Shown here one piece after another: positions 1 through 5,697 of a DNA stretch of 9,211 bases (the stretch's first letter is position 1; each line of letters opens with the position of its first letter). The notes under the pieces were generated by a model. The model was not told where the DNA came from, did not search any database, and worked only from the letters and a program-made list of their open reading frames with translations. Origin of the DNA: Firmicutes bacterium UBA1422 (GTDB lineage: Bacteria > Bacillota > Clostridia > Peptostreptococcales > Anaerovoracaceae); assembly GCA_002304835.1 (NCBI GenBank), contig DBPK01000007.1, forward strand, positions 98,916 through 108,126. Reading direction: 5' to 3'. The position numbers were made by a program, and so were the translations under genes.

Positions 1-2
1 AT

Positions 3-47
3 AAAAAATTAACCCTCACCCTCTTAAAAAAGAGGTGAAAGGGTTAA
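3..47 (-). terminator. Probable intrinsic terminator of the pur operon
   Basis: Read on the minus strand, positions 47 to 9 form a long imperfect hairpin: a 17-18 nt arm (TTAACCC...CTCTT) pairs with its near-perfect complement (AAGAG...GGGTTAA) around a loop of about 4 T. Small bulges arise because the arms differ by one or two inserted bases. A run of six T (positions 8 to 3) follows. This is the layout of a Rho-independent terminator. It lies about 390 nt after the purD stop and no gene lies between, so it probably ends the pur transcript. The plus-strand side has an A-rich rather than T-rich tail, so I assign it to the minus strand. Confidence 0.75.
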
Positions 48-438
48 AAAATCAAATTTGCTATAATTTTCCTGTGTTTGCCTTTTGAATTTCAGAATCT
101 GCCGTTTCTAATATGCGGATCCCTCAACGGTGTTTGCATAAAAGCGATGTTCGAGTAACGTTTGTTACGCGGGCGATGCCAGGGTGGTTTTACCATGTCC
201 GTTTCTCGGAACGACGATGCCAGAGCGGTTTTTACCATGGCTGTTTGTTGCGCGGGCGATGCCAGAGCGGTTTTTACCACGGCCGTTTGTTGCTAGAGCG
301 ATGCCAGAGTGGTTTTTACCATGGCCGTTTCTCGGAACGACGATCCCCAGAACGGTGTTATAAGGATGCAAGAACAAAAGGATCCAAGTGCTCGAAAAAC
401 ACTTAAAGCTTGGCTTAAAGTTTACCTTAAGGCTTGAC
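48..438. other. Non-coding 3' region between purD and the terminator
   Basis: No credible gene is visible here on either strand. The stretch holds the 42-bp tandem array (about 131-365). Positions 366-438 are AT-rich with imperfect direct repeats: TTAAAGCTTGGCTT at about 401 resembles TTAAGGCTTGACTT just before the purD stop. There are also weak inverted repeats such as AAGTG...CACTT. Positions 48-130 show nothing I recognise. The reading frames that stay open through the array do so because 42 is a multiple of three. On this layout the region would be the long 3' untranslated end of the pur mRNA. Confidence 0.6.
131..365. repeat. 42-bp degenerate tandem repeat array downstream of purD
   Basis: Four clear units lie at 173-213 (41 bp), 214-255, 256-297 and 298-339 (42 bp each). 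A worn copy precedes them (about 131-172) and a half copy follows (340-365). The unit core is GCGATGCCAGAGCGGTTTT followed by TACCATGGCCGTTT. The last 12 or so bases come in two forms that are interspersed: TCTCGGAACGA in units 1 and 4, and GTTGCGCGG-like in the flanking copy and units 2 and 3. The half copy contains CGGTGTTATAAGG (353-365), identical to 13 nt inside the purD 3' end (448-460). There are no unique spacers, so it is not a CRISPR. Function unknown. Confidence 0.85.
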
Positions 439-1761
439 TTATTTGGGCGGTGTTATAAGGCCTATGTCATCTCTGTACTGCATGCCTTCAAACCTTATCC
501 CCCCTATATTCTCATATGCCTTTTTTCTTGCCTCTTCATGGGTATCTCCAAGAGCCGTAACTCCCAGAACTCTTCCGCCTGCAGTAACAAAAGTCTGCCC
601 GCAGTAACTTCCGTGGCATATGTGGTCTATGGCCGTCCCCGCATGAAATACTATTGCATCGGAACCGTAGATCTGACCGTTTTTTGCCAACCCGTTTATC
701 TCTATGCCCTTCAAGTATTCTCCGGGATATCCTCCCGATGCGGCAACCACGCAAACAGCCTTTTGCTTGCTCCACCTTATACTTATATCCGACAAACGGT
801 TCTTGCATACAGCAAACAAAACATCCATAAGGTCAGTTTCCATTCGGGGCAGGATCGACTGGGCTTCCGGGTCCCCAAATCTGTTATTGAATTCAATGAC
901 CTTGGGTGATCCGTCTTCCTGTATCATAAGTCCAATAAAAAGCACGCCTTTGAAATCAAGACCGTCGACCCGAAAGCCTTCCAATGTGGGATCCAGTATC
1001 TCCCGACGTATCCTTTTTTCCAATTTCTCATCAAACACCAGTGAAGGGGAATATGTACCCATGCCACCGGTGTTCGGGCCTTCATCCCCTGAAAATATCC
1101 TCTTGTAGTCCTGCGCCGATTCCATGGGAATAATGGTTTTTTCATCCACAAAACAAAGCACGGATGCCTCAACACCTCTTAAAAATTCTTCAACTACCAC
1201 TTTATCTCCTGCAGCGCCGAAATCCCGACTTCCCATCAGGGATTCTATGCCCTTTTTCGCTTCCTCCTTATTTGCTGCTATTATTACGCCTTTTCCTGCA
1301 GCCAGCCCGTCTGCCTTCAGTACCATTGGGAATCCGAATATGCCTATGTTTTCAAGAAGTTCCTGTTTGTCTGTAAACTCTCTGTAACCTGCGGTTGGTA
1401 TCTTATGCCTTGAAAGAAAATCCTTTGTAAAAGATTTGCTTGCCTCCAGCTGTGAACATTTTTTGTTGGGCCCAAAAACCATTATCTCTTTCCCGGCTTT
1501 TTTGCCCGCACTTTCCAGTGCATCGACCATTCCCATGGCCAAGGGCCCCTCGGGGCCTATTACCGCCATATCTATTTCAGCCGAAACAGCAAAATCACAA
1601 ATGCCTTCTACATCATCGGCTTTTATCGGCAAACACTCCGCATGATTTGCTATGCCGGCATTGCCGGGAGCGCAGTAAAGCTTTGTCACTTTTTGGCTTT
1701 CTGCCAGTTTCCATATTATGGCATGTTCACGGCCTCCACCGCCTACGATCAGTACTTTCAT
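439..1761 (-). CDS. purD: Phosphoribosylamine--glycine ligase (GAR synthetase)
   Basis: This cytoplasmic ATP-grasp enzyme joins phosphoribosylamine to glycine with ATP to give GAR, the second step of IMP synthesis. The 440 residues are slightly above the usual 420-430. Visible motifs are the N-terminal GGGGREHA (about 7-14), IGPEGPLAMG (about 68-77), the ATP-grasp loop KADGLAAGKGV, then DYKRIFSGDEGPNTGGMG and the metal-binding EFNNRFGDPEAQ. The start is an ATG with GGAG 7 nt upstream, and the preceding GGGG motif distance is normal for the family. It is the last gene of the operon. Its substrate is the product of the PurF reaction, so it is functionally tied to the unusual PurF upstream. The distal 3' end (448-460) shares 13 nt with the repeat array downstream. 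No broken motif is seen. Confidence 0.97.
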   Translation of the reverse strand: MKVLIVGGGGREHAIIWKLAESQKVTKLYCAPGNAGIANHAECLPIKADDVEGICDFAVSAEIDMAVIGPEGPLAMGMVDALESAGKKAGKEIMVFGPNKKCSQLEASKSFTKDFLSRHKIPTAGYREFTDKQELLENIGIFGFPMVLKADGLAAGKGVIIAANKEEAKKGIESLMGSRDFGAAGDKVVVEEFLRGVEASVLCFVDEKTIIPMESAQDYKRIFSGDEGPNTGGMGTYSPSLVFDEKLEKRIRREILDPTLEGFRVDGLDFKGVLFIGLMIQEDGSPKVIEFNNRFGDPEAQSILPRMETDLMDVLFAVCKNRLSDISIRWSKQKAVCVVAASGGYPGEYLKGIEINGLAKNGQIYGSDAIVFHAGTAIDHICHGSYCGQTFVTAGGRVLGVTALGDTHEEARKKAYENIGGIRFEGMQYRDDIGLITPPK

Positions 1762-1864
1762 ATTATTTCTCCGTTCTATTAAGATGTATTTGTCCGAGTT
1801 TTATACTATATGCGTCAAAATCGGGTCTTAATATATGCATCCGTTCTAATTGCTGAATTTTTTT
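1762..1864 (-). other. purD leader segment in the purH-purD spacer
   Basis: This AT-rich stretch lies between the 25-bp array and the purD start. It holds the purD ribosome binding site (GGAG at 1769-1772). TCCGTTCTA occurs twice on the plus strand, at 1770 and 1840, so the sequence just upstream of the purD ribosome binding site is partly duplicated. On the minus strand TTGACG and TATAGT/TATAAA are present, but they are too close together to form a standard -35/-10 pair. I see no convincing internal promoter. Confidence 0.4.
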
Positions 1865-1989
1865 CGGCCAAATGATGAATTTACATTCCCGGTTCAGTGA
1901 TGAAATTTTATGCATGGCTCAGTGATGAAATTCCATTATCGGATCATTGATGAAATCCTATTCCCGGCTCAGTGCTTGAAATGTCTCAT
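1865..1989 (-). repeat. 25-bp tandem array that re-copies the purH gene end
   Basis: Five consecutive 25-bp units lie at 1865-1889, 1890-1914, 1915-1939, 1940-1964 and 1965-1989. The last unit is the actual 3' end of purH with its stop codon (1969-1971). On the minus strand the gene end reads TTTCAAGCACTGAGCCGGG. The spacer units read TTTCATCACTGAGCC and TTTCATCACTGAACCGGG, with more worn versions between. The array therefore looks like outward duplication of the terminal codons, stop and first post-stop bases of purH. It occupies half of the purH-purD gap and ends about 100 nt before purD. Confidence 0.85.
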
Positions 1990-3885
1990 GCCGGAAAATA
2001 CCATTGCTATACCCAGCTCATTGGCTTTTTCGATGGATTCCTTATCTCTTATGGATCCGCCGGGCTGTATTATGGCCGTCGCCCCGGCTTTTGCGGCCGC
2101 CTCTACACAGTCGCTAAATGGGAAGAATGCATCTGAAGCCATAACGGAGCCTTTCATATCTGAAAGGCATCTTGTTATACAGTTTTCTACCGCCCATATC
2201 CTGTTGGTCTGCCCGGGCCCGATGGCTATGGTTTTGCCGTCTTTTACAAAAACGATCCCGTTGGATTTTGTATGCTTGACCACCTTCATGGCTATTTCCA
2301 TATCCCTTAGTTCCGCTTGGGATGGGGCCTTCTTCGTTGCCACCATCAGCCGGTCATCATATACCAGCTTTCCGGTGGAAGAATTGCCGGATCCCGATCC
2401 TGATCCTCCCTGTGACTGTGCGGCCTGACTTTCGGATTTGTTGCCGGGTTTGCCTGCTACCTCGCTCCCGGGTCTGCCTGGGTCCTGGCTCCCGGGTTGG
2501 GCTGTAGCTTCGCTGCTGGGTTTGTCTGTAGCTTCGCTGGTGGATTGGGCTTCGGGTTTTCCGGCGGATGCAGGCTGATCCGGTTTTGGCGCATTTTTGA
2601 CGTCAAAAAGGCCGCGGTCTTTGCTCTGTACCAATATACCTCCCGAAACTTTCTTGATGTCAATTTCTCCTACAGGCACAGCCTCACATATGCCGGGCAG
2701 CTTGAGCAATCTTACATTTGATTTCTGCTTCAAGATCTCAAGAGCCTGCTCATCGAAGTCCGGCGCGATTATTATTTCTAGAAATATCTTGTTCATTTCA
2801 AGGGCCGTTTCCTTGTCGACCGGTTTGTTCAGCGCTACTATGCCCCCAAAAACCGATACCGGATCGCAATCGTGAGCTTTCTTGTATGCCTCAAAAATGG
2901 TTTCCCCCGTTGCCACACCGCATGGATTTGCATGCTTTACTGCAACCGCCGCAGGCACTTCCCCGGGAAACTCCTTGAGACATTCCAGCGCCCCATTGGT
3001 ATCATTTATATTATTGAAGGAAAGTTCCTTGCCGTGGAGTTTTTGGGCTTTTACCAGCGAGCCTTCAGCCGGCTTTATTTCTTTGTAATAGAAAGCTTCC
3101 TGATGGGGGTTTTCTCCATAACGGAGTGTTTGGATCTTTTCAAAAGTCAGAGTAAGGTTGTCGGGAAGTTCTGCGCCCTTTTCATCGCTTTGAAATCCTG
3201 CCACTTTTGCGTCGTTGTCACTCTCCTTTTCACCGGAAAGTGGATTTTCGTTGAGTCTCTGATTTTCGCCGAGCCTCTGATTTTCGCCGGAAACCTGCTT
3301 TACCGCTGACAGCTGCTTTCTCAGGTAATCTGCTATCATGGCATCGTATGCTGCTGTATGCTGGAAGACTTTGAGGGCCAGTCTGTATTTTGTCTCAAGG
3401 GAAACTTCTCCGCATTTTGCCAGCTCTTCCGTCACTTTTTTGTAATCAGCAGGATCACATATCACCGCCACATCTTTGTGGTTCTTGGCCGATGCTCTTA
3501 ACATGGCCGGTCCTCCTATGTCAATGTTCTCGATGGCATCTTCCAGAGTAACATCGGGTTTCATTATAGTTTCCTTAAAAGGATAAAGATTGATTGCCAC
3601 TATATCGATCGTGTTGATATCCAGTTCTTTTAGTTTCTGCATGTGGGAAGGAATGTCCCTCCTGGCCAGTATGCCTCCGTGCACTGCTGGATGAAGAGTC
3701 TTCACTCTTCCGTCCAGACATTCGGGGAATCCAGTTATTTCCTCCACTCCCTTAACGGACAGTCCGGCCTCTTCAAGTTTTCGTTTTGTGCCGCCGGTGG
3801 AAATAATTTCTGTTCCCATTTTGGCAAGTTCACGGGCAAAGTCAACGATGCCAGTTTTATCGGATACGCTTATAATGGCTCTCAT
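1969..3885 (-). CDS. purH: Bifunctional AICAR transformylase / IMP cyclohydrolase with two repeat-rich insertions
   Basis: PurH catalyses the last two steps to IMP: formylation of AICAR with 10-formyl-THF, then ring closure. I choose the ATG at 3885 because AAAGGAG (3891-3897) lies 5 nt upstream; a TTG five codons earlier lies in front of that site. This gives 638 residues against about 510-530 in the family. The cyclohydrolase domain (about 1-190) shows SDKTG, STGGT, GFPECLDGRVKTLHP and NLYPF. The transformylase domain shows RYGENPHQ, the catalytic Lys-His in VKHANPCG (K317, H318), ASDAFFPF, IQPGGSIRD and the C-terminal MRHFKH. The excess length is a linker at about 195-243 with GENQRL repeats, and a Pro/Ser/Gly/Ala-rich stretch at about 431-510 inside the transformylase domain with octapeptide repeats. 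Flanking motifs are intact, so the enzyme is probably active. Confidence 0.96.
   Translation of the reverse strand: MRAIISVSDKTGIVDFARELAKMGTEIISTGGTKRKLEEAGLSVKGVEEITGFPECLDGRVKTLHPAVHGGILARRDIPSHMQKLKELDINTIDIVAINLYPFKETIMKPDVTLEDAIENIDIGGPAMLRASAKNHKDVAVICDPADYKKVTEELAKCGEVSLETKYRLALKVFQHTAAYDAMIADYLRKQLSAVKQVSGENQRLGENQRLNENPLSGEKESDNDAKVAGFQSDEKGAELPDNLTLTFEKIQTLRYGENPHQEAFYYKEIKPAEGSLVKAQKLHGKELSFNNINDTNGALECLKEFPGEVPAAVAVKHANPCGVATGETIFEAYKKAHDCDPVSVFGGIVALNKPVDKETALEMNKIFLEIIIAPDFDEQALEILKQKSNVRLLKLPGICEAVPVGEIDIKKVSGGILVQSKDRGLFDVKNAPKPDQPASAGKPEAQSTSEATDKPSSEATAQPGSQDPGRPGSEVAGKPGNKSESQAAQSQGGSGSGSGNSSTGKLVYDDRLMVATKKAPSQAELRDMEIAMKVVKHTKSNGIVFVKDGKTIAIGPGQTNRIWAVENCITRCLSDMKGSVMASDAFFPFSDCVEAAAKAGATAIIQPGGSIRDKESIEKANELGIAMVFSGMRHFKH
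2446..2565 (-). repeat. 24-bp in-frame repeats coding octapeptides inside purH
   Basis: Four clear 24-bp units (2446-2469, 2470-2493, 2494-2517, 2518-2541) and a worn fifth (2542-2565) code for consecutive octapeptides ending in proline: TSEATDKP, SSEATAQP, GSQDPGRP and GSEVAGKP. They form the core of a low-complexity insertion (about 2365-2595) that also contains a GSGSGSG run coded by 6-bp repeats (about 2389-2406). The insertion falls between the GGILVQSKDRGLFD and DDRLMVATKKAPS segments of the AICAR transformylase domain, which are normally joined directly or nearly so. It is predicted to be disordered and surface exposed (inference). Confidence 0.85.
3243..3296 (-). repeat. 18-bp in-frame repeats (GENQRL) in the purH interdomain linker
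   Basis: GATTTTCG recurs on the plus strand at exactly 3243, 3261 and 3279, defining three 18-bp units that code for GENQRL, GENQRL and a diverged NENPLS/SGEN edge. They lie in an extra hydrophilic linker of about 45-50 residues between the IMP cyclohydrolase and AICAR transformylase domains of PurH, a position where extra length should be tolerated. Confidence 0.8.
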
Positions 3886-3890
3886 TGCTA

Positions 3891-3897
3891 CTCCTTT
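3891..3897 (-). promoter_or_regulatory. purH ribosome binding site that fixes the start
   Basis: AAAGGAG on the minus strand, 5 nt before the ATG at 3885. It lies downstream of the in-frame TTG at 3900, so translation should begin at 3885 (MRAIISVSDKTG), which also matches the usual PurH N-terminus. Confidence 0.85.
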
Positions 3898-3924
3898 CAA
3901 TTTCGAATTTCACTGCAAATATTT

Positions 3925-4224
3925 TTTTTGGCGCTGATCCTCAGTTTTGGTATCGATCAATCTTATTGGTGCTGATCCTCAGTTTTGGTATCGGTCAATC
4001 TTGTTGGTGCTGATCCTTGGTTTGGTATCGATCACTCTTTTTGCTGCCGCTCCTTTGTTTTGATATCGCTCAATCTTGTTGGTGCCGATCCTCAGTTTTG
4101 GTATCGGTCAATCTTGTTGGTGCTGATCTTCAGTTTTGGTATCGATCAATCCTTTTGTGCCGATCCTTTGTTTTGGTATCGGTCAATCTTTTTGCTGCCG
4201 ATTCTTCATTTATGTCAATCACTC
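3925..4224. repeat. 38-bp degenerate tandem repeat array between purF and purH
   Basis: Eight consecutive units of 36-38 bp fill nearly all of the 333-nt gap: 3925-3962, 3963-4000, 4001-4037, 4038-4075, 4076-4113, 4114-4151, 4152-4188 and a worn 4189-4224. The plus-strand consensus is TTGTTGGTGCTGATCCTCAG followed by TTTTGGTATCGATCAATC. Positions inside the unit vary in patchy combinations: GATC against GGTC near the end, CTGATCCTCAG against CCGATCCTTTG in the middle. Many units hold short inverted repeats (CTGA-TCC-TCAG; TGATC...GATCA). The last unit runs through the purF stop codon (4219-4221), and ATCACTCTTTT occurs both there (4218-4228) and at 4031-4041. Not CRISPR, since there are no unique spacers. 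The remaining 39 nt of the gap hold the purH ribosome binding site and an A/T run. Confidence 0.88.
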
Positions 4225-5697
4225 TTTTCCGTTCCAGCAGTAGGTGCATAGCTTGCATCTGTCGACCTGGACGGATTCTATCACATCTTCCAGTGTCTGG
4301 AATCTGAGGCTGTCAAAATTGAGTTTCTTTTCGATCAGGTTCACCATTTTCCGGTGCCTTTCGGTGGATGCATCGGCATATTCCAATAATACCTCGGAAG
4401 GTATGTCCGACTGCTTCTCACTATCAAACCCCGCCGGATTTCCGGAATCCGAACTCTTACCGGCATCTTCATCCATGCCTTCCAGTTCTCTTATGCAGCG
4501 CCTTGTTATGAGTTCCATATCGCTGACGGATCTGGAAAAATTGAGATACTTGCAGCCGTACATTATGGGCGGGCAGGCAGACCTCACGTGTATCTCCCTG
4601 GCACCGTTTTCTATAAGATATGCCACCGTCTCGGAGAGCTGAGTCCCCCTTACTATGGAATCATCAATAAGAACAAATCTTTTGTCCTTTATTATCTGAA
4701 AAACCGGCACCAGTTTCATTTTTGCGATAAGATTCCTTGCCTTCTGGTTCTGGGGCATAAAGCTCCTGGGCCATGTGGGCGTGTATTTTATTAGGGGTCT
4801 TGCGTAAGGGATCCGGGATGCGTTTGAATATCCAAGAGCATGGGCTATTCCGCTGTCGGGAACTCCCGAAACATAATCTACCTCCAGATCTTTGTCTCCG
4901 CGAGCCAGGATCTCACCGTTTCTGTTCCTTACTTTTTCTACATTTTTCCCTTCATATATGGAAGTGGTATAACCGAAATAAGTCCAAAGAAAAGTGCATA
5001 TCCGCATTTTGTCCCCGGGGGGAGATATGGTCCTTTCCTCTGTGGAAGTAAGAAAAGCTATTTCGCCGGGTCCCAGTTCCCTCTTATACTTATACCCTAT
5101 ATTTATAAAGGCGAAGGATTCCGAAGCGGCACAATAGCTGTCTCCGCATTTCTTTCCTATTATAAGAGGAGTCCTGCCCAGCTTGTCCCTGGCCGCATAA
5201 AGACCTTCCTTAGTCAGGATCATTATGGTCACGGAACCTTCTATTTTTTTCTGGGCATTTTTTATTCCTTCTTCGATATTCTTGCCCTGAGAAACAAGAG
5301 CTGCCACCAGTTCGGTGTTGTTTATGCCGCCTCCGCTCATCGACATGAACTGTCCGTGCCCGTCATATATTAACTCTTTTACAATATCCGCTTTGTTATT
5401 TATCCTGCCCACGGTGGTTATGGCATAATCTCCCTGTTTGCTCAGTACAGTAAGAGGCTGGGGGTCTCCGTCGCTTATGGCTCCTATGCCGGCTTTCCCC
5501 CTCATCTCTGTTATATCATCTTCGAATTTACTCCTGAAGGGAGTGTTTTCGATATTATGTATCGTTCTGTTGAAACCTCCATCTCCAAGTATGCACATCC
5601 CGCCTTTTTTTGTTCCCAGATGTGAATGATAATCCGTTCCGAAAAATATGTCCATTACACAGTCTTCGTTTGATACTATCCCGAATATTCCACCCAT
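4219..5697 (-). CDS. purF: PurF-like amidophosphoribosyltransferase lacking the glutaminase catalytic cysteine
   Basis: PurF makes phosphoribosylamine from PRPP, the first step of the pathway. Standard PurF pairs an N-terminal glutaminase domain, whose first mature residue is a nucleophilic Cys, with a phosphoribosyltransferase domain. The C-terminal half is convincing: VSGVPDSGIAHALGY (about 276-290), the PRPP loop VLIDDSIVRGTQ (342-353) and KMKLVPV. Cysteines at 234, 382, 481 and 484 match the iron-sulfur ligands of the Bacillus-type enzyme, with an extra C487. The N-terminal half starts MGGIFGI, so Gly replaces Cys. HRGQ reads HLGT, the NG loop reads VGRINN and SDTE reads NNTE. The start is secure: the purN stop codon immediately precedes the ATG in the same frame, and AAGGAG (5707-5712) sits 9 nt upstream. 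A hydrophilic insertion lies at about 404-455. I infer NH3-dependent, partner-fed or altered activity. Confidence 0.85.
   Translation of the reverse strand: MGGIFGIVSNEDCVMDIFFGTDYHSHLGTKKGGMCILGDGGFNRTIHNIENTPFRSKFEDDITEMRGKAGIGAISDGDPQPLTVLSKQGDYAITTVGRINNKADIVKELIYDGHGQFMSMSGGGINNTELVAALVSQGKNIEEGIKNAQKKIEGSVTIMILTKEGLYAARDKLGRTPLIIGKKCGDSYCAASESFAFINIGYKYKRELGPGEIAFLTSTEERTISPPGDKMRICTFLWTYFGYTTSIYEGKNVEKVRNRNGEILARGDKDLEVDYVSGVPDSGIAHALGYSNASRIPYARPLIKYTPTWPRSFMPQNQKARNLIAKMKLVPVFQIIKDKRFVLIDDSIVRGTQLSETVAYLIENGAREIHVRSACPPIMYGCKYLNFSRSVSDMELITRRCIRELEGMDEDAGKSSDSGNPAGFDSEKQSDIPSEVLLEYADASTERHRKMVNLIEKKLNFDSLRFQTLEDVIESVQVDRCKLCTYCWNGKE

Noticed and set aside
62..67. TATAAT on the plus strand as a promoter -10 box
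   Set aside because: No matching -35 element at 16-18 nt upstream and no gene downstream on the plus strand; the region is AT-rich, so chance is likely.
92..406. Open reading frames on both strands across the 42-bp array, giving repeated peptides such as RCQSGFYHGR
   Set aside because: The period of 42 is a multiple of three, so frames stay open automatically. There is no ribosome binding site, a 41-bp unit breaks the register, and the composition is unlike the genuine genes.
388..909. Long plus-strand reading frames opposite purD, purH, purF and purE
   Set aside because: The minus-strand genes are unmistakable family members with ribosome binding sites; these frames have no recognisable domains.
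1762..1864. Internal promoter before purD (TTGACG with TATAGT/TATAAA on the minus strand)
   Set aside because: The hexamers are only a few bases apart, not 16-18, and no better pair was found.
3925..4224. Possible CRISPR array (38-bp repeats), and likewise the 42-bp array
   Set aside because: Units are directly adjacent with no unique spacers, the repeats are degenerate, and no cas genes are seen.
3985..4307. Plus-strand reading frames over the 38-bp array (repeats such as GIDQS)
   Set aside because: They arise from the repeat, have no ribosome binding site, and run into the purF gene on the opposite strand.
5596..5697. Frameshift or wrong start as the reason the purF-like gene lacks its N-terminal Cys
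   Set aside because: The frame is continuous, the in-frame codon just before the ATG is the purN stop, AAGGAG is correctly placed, and several other glutaminase positions are also changed.
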